From contig NZ_JBEXAE010000002.1 of assembly GCF_040566695.1 (NCBI RefSeq), positions 124,001-188,000 on the forward strand: a stretch of DNA of 64,000 nt, read 5' to 3'. The stretch's first letter is position 1. Every line of letters starts with the position of its first letter. The stretch comes from Sediminicola arcticus. Lineage in GTDB: Bacteria; Bacteroidota; Bacteroidia; Flavobacteriales; Flavobacteriaceae. The notes beneath the pieces are model-generated. The model was not told the origin of the DNA, ran no database searches, and saw only the letters and a list, made by a program, of their open reading frames with translations. Made by a program: the position numbers and the translations under genes. Of the stretch, positions 45,367-54,774 are shown one piece after another.

Positions 45367-46293
45367 ATGCTTACTATGCAAATAATGCAACAGCTATACG
45401 AACTTCTGGAACACCAACCTTTTTTAGCTGGCTTATTGAGATTACTGTTTTGGGCTTTGATCATTATAGTTGGGATACGGGTTTTAAGAAATATTGCGCG
45501 GAATAGGATTGAAAATGTTAGCTTTAGGTACAAGACCCAAAAAGGGATAGAGGTTATTGGGTATGTGCTGATTGCCATTCTTTTTTTGGTGTTTTTTACT
45601 GCCGGAAACATTAAGGATTACTCCCTCATAATCGGACTCTTCACCGCTGGCATCACCTTTACCTTACAAGAGCTTATTTTAAGCATCGCAGGCTCCTTTT
45701 ACATTTTTGCCGTTAGGGTTTATACCCCTGGGGACCGAATAGAAATAAACGGCATAAAGGGAGATGTTATAGATATTGATAGTATTTATACCACCATTAT
45801 GGAAATGGGGGAATGGGTCAGTAGCGATAATTATTCCGGTAGGATCGTCAAGATTAGTAACGCTTTTGTTTTTAAGGGACCCATAAAAAATTACTCTATG
45901 GACTTTCCTTTTGTATGGGATGAACTTAATATTCTTGTCACTTATGGCTCAGACATAGAATTAGCTAAGAAAATTGTTTTGGATAATTCTTCTGAGCTTC
46001 TCTCTGACTATGTTGGGGCTAGCCAGACCAAATGGGGGGAGATGGTAGAGCGGTATTATATAGAGAATGCCACCTTGGAACCTACTGTTGCCATAACATT
46101 GACCGACAATTGGGTAGCCTTGAACCTAAGGTACATTACGGATTATAAGCTTAGAAGAAGTACCAAGCACAACCTTTTTTATAGCATTCAAAAGAACGCA
46201 TTACAATCAGATGGAAAAGTGGTTTTGGCATCTGCCACCTTACAATTATTGAAAATTCCTGAAGTTGATGTGCGGATAAAAAATAACGTATAA
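45367..46293 (+). CDS. MscS-family mechanosensitive channel
   Basis: The product is 308 aa. Three N-terminal helices include the pore-lining LIIGLFTAGITFTLQELILSI helix. The beta domain follows with RVYTPGDRIEINGIKGDVIDI and STIYTTIMEMGEW. It should open under membrane stretch to relieve turgor. It is third in the operon at 14 bp spacing. Confidence 0.85.
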   Translation: MLTMQIMQQLYELLEHQPFLAGLLRLLFWALIIIVGIRVLRNIARNRIENVSFRYKTQKGIEVIGYVLIAILFLVFFTAGNIKDYSLIIGLFTAGITFTLQELILSIAGSFYIFAVRVYTPGDRIEINGIKGDVIDIDSIYTTIMEMGEWVSSDNYSGRIVKISNAFVFKGPIKNYSMDFPFVWDELNILVTYGSDIELAKKIVLDNSSELLSDYVGASQTKWGEMVERYYIENATLEPTVAITLTDNWVALNLRYITDYKLRRSTKHNLFYSIQKNALQSDGKVVLASATLQLLKIPEVDVRIKNNV

Positions 46294-46305
46294 AAGTCGT
46301 GAAGT

Positions 46306-47133
46306 ATGGAAATAGTAAAGTCTTCTGGGGAAAAAGTGAAATTCTCAATGTTCAAATTGCGGAATTCCCTAAAACGAAGCGGCGCCGATGAAGATTTGAT
46401 TAATCTTATTGTAGATCGGGTCCGGGATGAGCTGTATCAAGGTATTAGTACCAAAGAAATTTACAATAGGGCATTTGCCCTATTAAAAAAGAAACAGTCC
46501 ATTTTTGCCTCCAAATACAAACTGAAGAAAGCCATTTATGAATTTGGCCCAACAGGATATCCATTCGAAAAATTTATAAGCGCTATTCTTCAATTTTCGG
46601 GATATAAAACAGAAGTTGGAAAGGTCATGACCGGCATTTGTGTAAAGCATGAAATAGATATTTTTGCAAAAAAGAATGGAGCGGTTACCATAATTGAATG
46701 TAAGTTCCACAGTGAGGAAGGGAGAAACTGCAACGTAAAAGTTCCCTTGTACATTCATTCCAGATATATGGATGTAAAAAAACACTGGGAGACAAAAGAG
46801 AATTCCGATTTGATTTTTAATGTGGGTTGGGTAGCTACCAATACCCGTTTTACAGAGGATGCCATCCAATTCGGAAAATGTGCAGGACTCTATTTATTGA
46901 GTTGGGATTACCCCAAGGATGACGGGCTAAAAGATCGCATAGACAGATTGGGACTGTATCCCATCACCGTATCTACATTATTAAGCGCACGTGAAAAACA
47001 ATTTTTATTGAGTAGGGATGTGGTCCTATGCCAACAGTTACTTCATGATAAATTTTTTCTTGATCACCTAGGTATTTCGGATTCGCGTAAGCAGAGAATC
47101 ATGAAAGAGATAGAACTATTATGCAATAGGTAA
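46306..47133 (+). CDS. ATP-cone domain fused to a Mrr-like nuclease domain
   Basis: The product is 275 aa. Residues 1-90 form an ATP-cone (EIVKSSGEKVKFSMFKLRNS, SGADEDLINLIVDRV) as in NrdR and ribonucleotide reductases. From about 95 a PD-(D/E)xK-like fold follows, with HEIDIFAKKNGAVTIIECKFH giving the D and ExK residues. The pairing of an ATP sensor and nuclease is unusual. It is fourth in the operon. Confidence 0.75.
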   Translation: MEIVKSSGEKVKFSMFKLRNSLKRSGADEDLINLIVDRVRDELYQGISTKEIYNRAFALLKKKQSIFASKYKLKKAIYEFGPTGYPFEKFISAILQFSGYKTEVGKVMTGICVKHEIDIFAKKNGAVTIIECKFHSEEGRNCNVKVPLYIHSRYMDVKKHWETKENSDLIFNVGWVATNTRFTEDAIQFGKCAGLYLLSWDYPKDDGLKDRIDRLGLYPITVSTLLSAREKQFLLSRDVVLCQQLLHDKFFLDHLGISDSRKQRIMKEIELLCNR

Positions 47134-47142
47134 GATAGGAAT

Positions 47143-48513
47143 ATGGCCAATATAAAAATACATTTTCTGGGTGCATCAGGCACAGTAACGGGTTCCAAAT
47201 ACTATTTAGAAACCCCTGAGATAAATATCATGATAGACTGTGGGATGTTCCAAGGGCTTAAGGAACTGCGACTTCATAATTGGGAGCCCTTGCCCATAAA
47301 GGCCAATCAAATAGAAGTGGTTCTACTCACCCACGGACATCTGGATCACACAGGATATTTGCCAAGACTTGTCAAAGAAGGATTTAAAGGAAAAATAATA
47401 GGCACTGCACCTACCCTATCTATTACGGCTATTATTTTAAGGGATAGTGCAAAAATACACGAAGAGGAAGCGGCCCAGGCCAATAAAATTGGGTATAGTT
47501 CGCACAATCCTGCATTGCCATTTTATACTATGGAAGAGGCCGAAAAGGCAATAGATTTGTTCCAAGCCGAAGAAAGGGATAAATGGATTTTCCTATCAGA
47601 AAACAGCAAATATAGGTTTAGGTACAATGGCCATATCATTGGAGCCACTTTCATTGAATTTGAAATTTTTGGAAAATTATTTGTGTTTTCAGGTGACATT
47701 GGAAGGAAAGAGGATGCCCTTTTGGATGCACCCCAGCGCCCAGGATGGGCCGATTTCCTTTTTGTGGAAAGTACCTATGGGAATAGATTGCATCCACAGG
47801 AAAATGTGGAAGATATTATTATTGGGCTCATTGATAAAACCATTCATGAAAAGGGCAATCTCATTATCCCTTCATTTGCCGTAGAACGATTACAATCGTT
47901 AATTTACCTGCTCTGGAATTTATATAAGAAAAATCGGATACCAAACATCTCCATTTTTGTAGATAGCCCAATGGGAAACAATGTGCTCTCCGTTTTTGAA
48001 AATTATCCGAAGTGGCATAAACTATCCATAAGTGATTATAAGGCCATGTGCAATCATGTCAATATAATAACTTCCTATAAGGATACCTGGAAAACCATAG
48101 ATGATCCCCGACCAAAGATTGTTATTGCCGGAAGCGGCATGGTTACGGGAGGGCGCGTTCTGACCTATTTAAAACAGTTGATAGATGAGCCCTCAACCAC
48201 GGTTCTCTTAGTGGGTTATATGGCAGAGGGAACAAGGGGCAGGCAGTTGTTGGAAGGCGCTCATGAGCTTAAATTTTTTGGAAAATACCATCCCGTAAAA
48301 GCCACAGTGGCTCATTTGGAAAGTCTCTCAGCCCACGCCGATCAACAAGGGTTGATGGATTGGCTGAAGAATATCAAAAATATTCCGGAAAAGGTTTTTC
48401 TTGTTCATGGAGAACCCACTGCTTTAGATTCCTTTAGGACTAAAATAAAGGACACTTATGGTTGGAATGTGCATATACCCAAATTATATGAAGTACTAGA
48501 AATAGTGATCTAA
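47143..48513 (+). CDS. Beta-CASP metallo-beta-lactamase RNA nuclease
   Basis: The product is 456 aa. The zinc motifs are HGHLDHTG, GHIIGATF and the acidic SGDIGRKED; beta-CASP motifs include FVESTYGNR, IIPSFAVERLQ and SAHADQQG. These match CPSF73/Int11-type RNA nucleases. The enzyme closes the operon at 9 bp from the ATP-cone gene. It may degrade or process RNA in stress. Confidence 0.88.
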   Translation: MANIKIHFLGASGTVTGSKYYLETPEINIMIDCGMFQGLKELRLHNWEPLPIKANQIEVVLLTHGHLDHTGYLPRLVKEGFKGKIIGTAPTLSITAIILRDSAKIHEEEAAQANKIGYSSHNPALPFYTMEEAEKAIDLFQAEERDKWIFLSENSKYRFRYNGHIIGATFIEFEIFGKLFVFSGDIGRKEDALLDAPQRPGWADFLFVESTYGNRLHPQENVEDIIIGLIDKTIHEKGNLIIPSFAVERLQSLIYLLWNLYKKNRIPNISIFVDSPMGNNVLSVFENYPKWHKLSISDYKAMCNHVNIITSYKDTWKTIDDPRPKIVIAGSGMVTGGRVLTYLKQLIDEPSTTVLLVGYMAEGTRGRQLLEGAHELKFFGKYHPVKATVAHLESLSAHADQQGLMDWLKNIKNIPEKVFLVHGEPTALDSFRTKIKDTYGWNVHIPKLYEVLEIVI

Positions 48514-48524
48514 TTTTTTGGTTA

Positions 48525-48566
48525 TGACTTTTGTCATTTTTATAATTGCACCTTGGTAATATCTTG
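48525..48566 (+). promoter_or_regulatory. Island palindrome and -7 element before the 139-aa gene
   Basis: TGACTTTTGTCA (48525-48536) is followed by TATCTTG (48560-48566), spacing 35.5. Confidence 0.8.
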
Positions 48567-48587
48567 CTCCTAGATTTTAATTAAACC

Positions 48588-49007
48588 ATGGGAAAAAGTA
48601 AAATAAAACCAGAACAAGAAAAAAAGGTAGATCTACTTCACACAGAATCCCGTAATTGGAAGTCTTCCCTGCACTTGGTGAATGATGAGGTAATCTTTAT
48701 AGATAATTTATTGAGTTCATATGTTTTTGAACCCAATACTCCCAATCTATTTGAAAGGTTACAAACTTATCAAGCCCAAATTAAAAAAAACAAGGAACAT
48801 AAGACTCTTGTGATGCATGCCATACAAAAACATGAAAAAGGTTTGGCAGGGATGCTAGAATGTGCAGATTACTCCTGTGATTTGGGGTATTATCAAAAAC
48901 ATGAGGCCATTAAAGCCTATGTAGTGGCCTTTTTGGAGAACTTCCAAGGGCTTAAATCAGAAATCTTTAATTACGCAGGCGGAATTCTCAAAAAGAAAAA
49001 ACCTTAA
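48588..49007 (+). CDS. 139-aa cytosolic protein of unknown family
   Basis: The product is mostly helical and highly charged (KKVDLLHTESRNWKSSLHL, IFIDNLLSSYVF, LERLQTYQAQIKKNK), with a Lys-rich end. I recognise no domain. It has its own palindromic promoter, so it probably belongs to the stress regulon. The lipoprotein gene follows. Confidence 0.55.
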   Translation: MGKSKIKPEQEKKVDLLHTESRNWKSSLHLVNDEVIFIDNLLSSYVFEPNTPNLFERLQTYQAQIKKNKEHKTLVMHAIQKHEKGLAGMLECADYSCDLGYYQKHEAIKAYVVAFLENFQGLKSEIFNYAGGILKKKKP

Positions 49008-49060
49008 AAAAAGTGAAGTATTCATTTATAGTACCCCAATTATAATATAAAAAAATAAGA

Positions 49061-49717
49061 ATGAAAAAGTTGGCCATTTTAGTAGGATTAGTGTTCTCTA
49101 GTTGTTCTTCCATTCAATTGGTAGAAAATTGGAAGAGTCCAGATATAGTCATTTTCGATGCCAACAAGGTCCTTGTTGTTGGGATGACTCAGAATAAGGA
49201 GGCCAGAGAGGATTTCGAGACCAAATTGACTAAGGAATTTACGAAAAGGGATATTGAGGCTATGCGAAGTCTGGATCTCTTTGATGTTGAGTTTACGTCT
49301 TCAAAAAAGTCAGAACAAGAAATAGCTGCAGTAGAGGATTTGCTCATAGAACGAGATTTTGACGCCATTTTGTTTACCAAGGTTACAGGATCTGAAAGTA
49401 AAAAGACTTTTAGAAAGAGGTTGTCAGAGGTAGGTGGCATTTATGGAAGTTTCCGGGACGACTATTTACAGTACCAAGATATTTATTACAGGGATAATTA
49501 CTACGAGGAATTTATGGTTTACCATGCGGAGACTTCATTGTACTGCATCTGTGTGGGCAAAGAGCGCCAATTAATTTGGAGGGGTTCTATAGATATTACA
49601 GATCCACAGGATGTCAACAAAACAATTGATGATTATATAAAACTGATTGTATTGGCTCTGGAAGAACAGGATATCATATTTAGAAAAAATAGAAAGAATG
49701 AAATTACTGGTTTATAG
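49061..49717 (+). CDS. Envelope lipoprotein of unknown function
   Basis: The product is 218 aa. The signal peptide (MKKLAILVGLVFSS) ends in the lipobox FSSC. The body has the alternating pattern of a beta/alpha domain, VLVVGMTQN and FDAILFTKVTG, then a Tyr-rich stretch (YRDNYYEEFMVYHA). I recognise no family. Its 3' end overlaps the D-lactate dehydrogenase start by 20 bp, giving translational coupling. Confidence 0.65.
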   Translation: MKKLAILVGLVFSSCSSIQLVENWKSPDIVIFDANKVLVVGMTQNKEAREDFETKLTKEFTKRDIEAMRSLDLFDVEFTSSKKSEQEIAAVEDLLIERDFDAILFTKVTGSESKKTFRKRLSEVGGIYGSFRDDYLQYQDIYYRDNYYEEFMVYHAETSLYCICVGKERQLIWRGSIDITDPQDVNKTIDDYIKLIVLALEEQDIIFRKNRKNEITGL

Positions 49718-50708
49718 TGCTAAGAAATTTGAGGTACCTTTTTTAGAAAGAGCCAATAAAAATAATTATCATGTGGTGTTTACCCATAATGCTCTAGACT
49801 CGGAAACGGCATATCAGGCAGTAGGTTTTGATGCTATTTCTATATTTTCTGGTGATGATGCATCCTTAACTGTTTTGGAAAAATTAAGGGACTTTGGCGT
49901 CAAGTATATCACTTTGAGATCTGCGGGGTACAACAATATTCATGTAAAATGCGCCAAACGTTTTGGGATTAAGATTGCCAATGCCCCAGATTATTCGCCC
50001 TATGCCATTGCGGAACATGCCGTGGCTTTACTCTTGGCACTTAATAGAAAGATTGTTGTAGCCAGCTCACAAGTGCACCAATATAACTTTTTACAAGATA
50101 ATCTTCTCGGTTTCGACCTCAACAAGAAAACAGTTGGTATTGTTGGTGTTGGCAGAATAGGAGCCATTATGGCGAAAATTATGCATGGTTTTGGATGCAC
50201 TATTTTGTCCAATGACCTAGCGCCAGATCCATTATTGATCAAAGATTATGGCATCCAATATGTGGATTTAGAGGAGCTGCTTACAAAATCGGATATTGTT
50301 ACTCTTCATGTTCCATTGACGCATGACACCCACTATCTAATAGATGAAATTCAGTTAAAAGCAATGAAAAAAGGGGCCCTTCTAATAAACACGGCACGTG
50401 GTGCGGTAGTTAATACAAAGGCATTGATCAACGCCCTGAAGAAAAATGAAATTGCAGGGTATGCCACCGATGTATATGAAAAGGAAAAAGGCCTCTTTTT
50501 TAAAGACCATTCCGCTTCTGGGGATATAAAGGACCATCAATTAAAAGAGCTGCTTTCATTGCATGCCGTATTGCTTACTCCGCACCAGGCCTTCGTTACT
50601 AAAGAGGCATTGGCGAATATTGCGGACATTACTTTTTACAATATCGATTGTTGGGCAAAAGGAAAGGAATCTAAGAACGAGCTGGGCTATGAAACACTGA
50701 TATCCTAA
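49698..50708 (+). CDS. ldhA: D-2-hydroxyacid dehydrogenase (D-lactate dehydrogenase type)
   Basis: The product is 336 aa. I chose ATG at 49698, which begins MKLLVYSAKKFEV; an upstream in-frame extension lies inside the lipoprotein gene. The NAD site is GIVGVGRIG, the substrate loop LRSAGYNN, catalytic Arg in NTARGAVV, and the His in TPHQAFVTKEA. The family reduces pyruvate to D-lactate, recycling NAD+ when respiration is limited. It overlaps the lipoprotein gene and is within the island. Confidence 0.88.
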   Translation: MKLLVYSAKKFEVPFLERANKNNYHVVFTHNALDSETAYQAVGFDAISIFSGDDASLTVLEKLRDFGVKYITLRSAGYNNIHVKCAKRFGIKIANAPDYSPYAIAEHAVALLLALNRKIVVASSQVHQYNFLQDNLLGFDLNKKTVGIVGVGRIGAIMAKIMHGFGCTILSNDLAPDPLLIKDYGIQYVDLEELLTKSDIVTLHVPLTHDTHYLIDEIQLKAMKKGALLINTARGAVVNTKALINALKKNEIAGYATDVYEKEKGLFFKDHSASGDIKDHQLKELLSLHAVLLTPHQAFVTKEALANIADITFYNIDCWAKGKESKNELGYETLIS

Positions 50709-50800
50709 AATTAGGCTATCGGTTTCAATGATCTGTTTAAAAATAATCAATATTGGGTTTAGGAGCACCCATGCCTTTCGTTATTCAAAAAACAAAAAAA

Positions 50801-51926
50801 ATGCGAATTGCGTTAATACTATTGATTGGAATACATGGAATTATCCATTTATTCGGATTTTTTAAAGCGTTTGGGATATCTCAATTTAATATGATCTCAC
50901 AACCCATTTCCAAAATATTGGGTGTCATATGGTTGTTTGCCTTTCTTTTACTTGTAAGTACCTCAGTGTTATTGAAAGCACAATCCAATTTTTGTTGGAT
51001 CATCGGAATTTTGGGCGTACTTCTTTCTCAGTTTTCAATCATAAATTTTTGGATTGATGCCAAATTCGGGACAATTTTAAACTTGGTCATTCTCACGTCC
51101 ATTATCATAGCATATTCAAGGTTCAGTTTTGCTAAAAAAGGTGACGTATGAAACAGCACAAATGTTTAAAAATTCAAGTACTAAAAATAACAACATTCTT
51201 AAAAAACAAATGATTTCAGAGCTACCTTCCAAAGTCCAAAAATGGTTGATCCATAGCGGAACAATTGGTAAAGAATCTATTTGCAATGTTCATTTGAAAC
51301 AAAATTTACAGATGTTAATGAATCCCGATCAAAAGGATTGGAGCTTTGCGAAAGCTGAACAGTTTTTTACAATTGTACCTCCTGCTTTTATTTGGTCGGT
51401 AGGTCTAAAAGTAAATCCATTTACAACTGTGGTTGGGAAGGACAAATTTGAAAATGGAAGAGGAGAAATGACAATTAAGATGTTCTCGGTATTCCAAATT
51501 GCAAATGCAAAAAATAATGAAAAGGTAAACAAGGCAACACTTCAACGGTACTTGGCTGAAATTGTTTGGTTTCCTTCTGCCGATTTAAGTCCTTATATCG
51601 TTTGGAAAAAAATAGATGACACTGCGGCTAAAGCAACACTGTCCCACAATGGCACAAAAGGTTCGTGAATTTTTCATTTTTCTAAAAATGGAATTTTTAC
51701 AAAGTTTGTAGCTATGAGGTATAAAGACATAAATGATACCGACCCCACACAATGGACCGTTAAAGCTACCAAAACCGAAGAACATAATGGTATAAAGATA
51801 CCAGTAGCATTGGAAGCGAATTGGAAGTTGGATAGCGGCGGTTGGACTTGGTTAAAATTAGAATTAGCGAACATAACGTATAATATGCAAGAATTGCCGA
51901 TGGCAACCCGCTCCAATAAGGAATAA
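50801..51926 (+). pseudogene. DUF6544-like membrane protein, frameshifted and with a nonsense codon
   Basis: The N-terminal frame starts at ATG 50801 (MRIALILLIGIHGIIHLFG) and gives four membrane helices. It stops at 51151 while the next frame (VTYETAQMFKNS) continues the protein, so a frameshift lies near 51130. At 51666 an in-frame TGA interrupts the gene before FHFSKNGIFTKFVAMRY and NGIKIPVALEANW, which finish the normal protein. The two lesions probably abolish function. Confidence 0.72.
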
Positions 51927-52418
51927 GCGAGTACTTGCAATCACGATAGGGTAAACATAAAAAATGTAGGTATTATTCGCTTTAATTGGTAGTAAAAAAA
52001 TTTGCTAATTTTGATGTATAAGAACCTCGCCATTAAATGGTCAAATGAAGCTAGTAGTTCTTTAATCTTACTTTTTATGATTCATTTTCGTGAAATGACC
52101 ACCTTAACTTTTTCTTAGTTCATCTAGTTTTCTAGTTTTCTAGTGTTATATGTTATATAAATAGCTTATATATAAGTGGTTGGGGTGTTATTGTGGTTGC
52201 TCTTTGAGAGAAAATATGATCTATGTATTATACCAATCAGTAAATTGTAACGTTATGTTTTTATTACAGCCAATATTAGATACTGATTTACAATAATTTA
52301 ATAACGGGTTAAGTATTCTGGAATACCGATCAAAAAAAGGTATTTTGGAAATTGAATGTTTGTTAAGGGAAAGGAGATAATCATTTTTTTAAGATACGCC
52401 TTCAAAAAACAGCATAAT

Positions 52419-53147
52419 ATGAATTTACAAATGAATTTATCTCGTAGTATGTGGGTCACTACCCTTTTTACCTTTTGCTTTTCCTGCTTGGTAATGGCAC
52501 AAGTACCTAGGAAAGAGTTTAAAGCAAATAGCCTTGATACTACCATGAATGCAAAGTTTCTAGTCAATAAGGAAATGCCGACGGAAATTACTGATCAGGT
52601 CGTCACGGCACTATCTTATTATCCAGAATTAAAGGACGTCAAAGTTGAATTTCGATTCCGCAAGAGTAAGACCCCTTTTTCTTCCAAACCTACCTTTTTT
52701 AGTATGTTCAAGAAAAGGGAGAATAGGACGTATATAGTTACTATAAGCACTGATGCAGAATCTATAAATAAGCCCTTACTATTTTTAAACCTTCCCTACA
52801 ATGCACAAATTGGTGTTATGGGACGTGAATTGGGACAAATAAGCACCTACCATTCTAAAAATACCTCCCAGCTTATAGGTAATGTCTTTAAAATGCTCAA
52901 TGCAACCTATGCAGAAGAGACCAAATTTAATAAAGACCTTATCTGTATAGATCATGGCCTTGGATACCAATTATTCGATTGGAGCTCTTACATTCAGGGA
53001 GCATTGGATCTTCAGGAAAGAAGGGGGTCCACAGATCTTTTCTTTACTCAAATAGAACCTTCTGAACATGAGCCTTCTATGAACCCTCAGATTATAGAAC
53101 AGTATATTGAGGCTACCGACATGTACAAGCAGGTAAACAAAGATTAG
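52419..53147 (+). CDS. Secreted protein with a degenerate zinc-peptidase site
   Basis: The product is 242 aa; I chose the ATG at 52419, which gives a signal peptide (hydrophobic from WVTTLFTFCFSC to MAQ). At residues 136-140 the sequence is RELGQ in IGVMGRELGQIS, where HELGH would be expected for a zincin. The surroundings (NLPYNAQIGVMG, and later LGYQLFDWSSY) look like a peptidase family. The His-to-Arg and His-to-Gln changes would remove catalysis. The 490 bp before it (51927-52418) are AT-rich with short CTAGTTTT repeats and no gene. Confidence 0.6.
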   Translation: MNLQMNLSRSMWVTTLFTFCFSCLVMAQVPRKEFKANSLDTTMNAKFLVNKEMPTEITDQVVTALSYYPELKDVKVEFRFRKSKTPFSSKPTFFSMFKKRENRTYIVTISTDAESINKPLLFLNLPYNAQIGVMGRELGQISTYHSKNTSQLIGNVFKMLNATYAEETKFNKDLICIDHGLGYQLFDWSSYIQGALDLQERRGSTDLFFTQIEPSEHEPSMNPQIIEQYIEATDMYKQVNKD

Positions 53148-53310
53148 TTTCTTTAAACGTCATCTTTTCTTCTTCACATCGATTTTATTATAAGGTTCAT
53201 GGAAGAATGTCTAGTCCATAACTTTTAAATCATAACTTCTACCCTCTAGGTTGCATTGGTGGATGATGACGCAGTAATCCCTAGCCTCTTTTAAAAGATG
53301 CGAGGAAATT

Positions 53311-53361
53311 GTACAAAATGACCAGGATCATTTTGTACTTGGGAATAATTTGCCAATTTTA
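53311..53361 (+). promoter_or_regulatory. Long perfect palindrome with -7 element before DUF2267
   Basis: A perfect 11-bp inverted repeat (GTACAAAATGA with its complement) spans 53311-53338 and contains TGACCAGGATCA (53319-53330). The CAATTTTA element at 53354-53361 is 36.5 from its centre, the same spacing as the other copies. Confidence 0.7.
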
Positions 53362-53378
53362 TTGTCCACCTTTAAAAT

Positions 53379-53837
53379 ATGGTCATGGCACTTAATTTTA
53401 ATCAATATGCTACTGAGGGGAATACCTTTTTAAAAGATTATACCGTGCAATTGGGTCTTGGTAATGATCGTGATAAGGGGGGGAGAATTCTAACGGCAAC
53501 GTTACACGCGCTACGTGATATCATTCCAATAGAGGAATCATTGCAGTTCATTGCCCAATTACCCATGTTTTTAAAGGCAGTTTATGTGAACGGTTGGAAT
53601 GTAAAACAGAAAAAACCAAAAGTGAAGCGGATGGCTGAATTTTTAGATCTAGTCAGGACCCATGATGGCCCATCTGCGGTCAACGATTTTGAATACAGTG
53701 ATGAGGTAGCCCAGCAATATGTGGATACCACTTTTACTTACCTAAGAAAATATGTTTCAACTGGTGAGATGGAGGATATCCGGGATGGACTTCCCAAGGA
53801 TCTTAAAGCAATGATTTCATCGTACATTATTTTTTAA
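53379..53837 (+). CDS. DUF2267 protein
   Basis: The product is 152 aa, starting at ATG 53379, or 150 aa from ATG 53385. It is all helical with FNQYATEGNTFL, GRILTATLHALRDII and TTFTYLRKYVSTGEM, the DUF2267 pattern. The domain appears in stress gene clusters; its role is unknown. It has an extended palindromic promoter. Confidence 0.8.
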   Translation: MVMALNFNQYATEGNTFLKDYTVQLGLGNDRDKGGRILTATLHALRDIIPIEESLQFIAQLPMFLKAVYVNGWNVKQKKPKVKRMAEFLDLVRTHDGPSAVNDFEYSDEVAQQYVDTTFTYLRKYVSTGEMEDIRDGLPKDLKAMISSYIIF

Positions 53838-53847
53838 AACCAATACA

Positions 53848-53922
53848 ATGACCACATTGATAGCAATTTCATTTTATGTATTATTATTTTGTTTAGGCTT
53901 CTTCCTAAAGAAATATTCGTAA
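53848..53922 (+). CDS. 24-aa single-helix membrane peptide
   Basis: ATG at 53848 follows the DUF2267 stop by 10 bp. The peptide is MTTLIAISFYVLLFCLG, then FFLKKYS. It could be co-translated with DUF2267. Whether it is real is uncertain. Confidence 0.35.
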   Translation: MTTLIAISFYVLLFCLGFFLKKYS

Positions 53923-53948
53923 TTTTTTTTAAGTGTTTCATTCTTAAC

Positions 53949-53991
53949 TGACCTTTGTCATTTTGGGGAGAGTAAAGTGAGGGTACCTTAG
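53949..53991 (+). promoter_or_regulatory. Island palindrome and -7 element of the SDR operon
   Basis: TGACCTTTGTCA (53949-53960) is followed by TACCTTAG (53984-53991), spacing 36.5. Confidence 0.75.
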
Positions 53992-54012
53992 ATTAATCTA
54001 AAAGATCGTACT

Positions 54013-54774
54013 ATGAAACGCTTAAAAGATAAGGTAGCCATTATCACAGGTGGTGCTGGAGGCATTGGTGTAGCAACTGCAAAATTATTCTTGGAAGAAG
54101 GAGCAAAAGTGATGTTGGTGGATGTAAATCAAAACCTTTTGAAAAAGGCGGTAGCGGATTTTAAGAATCCAAATCTTTCCCACTGCATGGCAGATGTTTC
54201 CAAGGCCAAGGATACCGAAAATTATGTTAAGCAAACCCTTAAGGAATTTGGAAAAATTGATATCTTCTTTAATAATGCTGGGATTGAAGGCTGCTCCAAA
54301 CCTTTGGTGGACTACCCCGAAGACATTTTCGATAAAGTAATCGCAATAAACCTTAAAGGAGTTTGGTTGGGCTGCAAACATGTACTACCAAAAATGGAAG
54401 AGGGTGGAAGTGTAATGATCACCTCATCCGTTGCGGGATTAAAAGGTTTTGCAGGATTGGGAGCTTATGTAGCCAGTAAGCACGGCGTTATTGGGATTAT
54501 GCGGGTGGCTGCCTTGGAAAGTGCAGATAGAAAGATACGGGTCAATAGTATTCATCCCGGCCCTGTGGATAATGAAATGATGAGGCGTATTGAAAAAGAC
54601 ATCTCGCCTGAAAATCCGGATCAAGTCATAAAAGGTTTTGAAAATATGGTACCTCTAAAACGATATGCAGAATCTGTAGAAATTGCAAATCTGGCCTTGT
54701 TCTTGGCTTCGGATGAAAGTGCCTATATTACGGGAAGCATACATGTAATAGATGGTGGTATGCTTTCATCATGA
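54013..54774 (+). CDS. Short-chain dehydrogenase/reductase
   Basis: The product is 253 aa. The coenzyme motif GGAGGIG is near residue 13, NNAG follows, and the catalytic Ser, Tyr and Lys are in ITSSVAG and YVASKHG. The substrate is unknown. The stop codon overlaps the next start (ATGA), so the following decayed gene was once co-translated. Confidence 0.9.
   Translation: MKRLKDKVAIITGGAGGIGVATAKLFLEEGAKVMLVDVNQNLLKKAVADFKNPNLSHCMADVSKAKDTENYVKQTLKEFGKIDIFFNNAGIEGCSKPLVDYPEDIFDKVIAINLKGVWLGCKHVLPKMEEGGSVMITSSVAGLKGFAGLGAYVASKHGVIGIMRVAALESADRKIRVNSIHPGPVDNEMMRRIEKDISPENPDQVIKGFENMVPLKRYAESVEIANLALFLASDESAYITGSIHVIDGGMLSS

Noticed and set aside
52124..52147. Three short CTAGTTTT-type direct repeats
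   Set aside because: Units are 8 bp and touch each other, with no spacers; not a CRISPR array, more likely simple AT-rich slippage.
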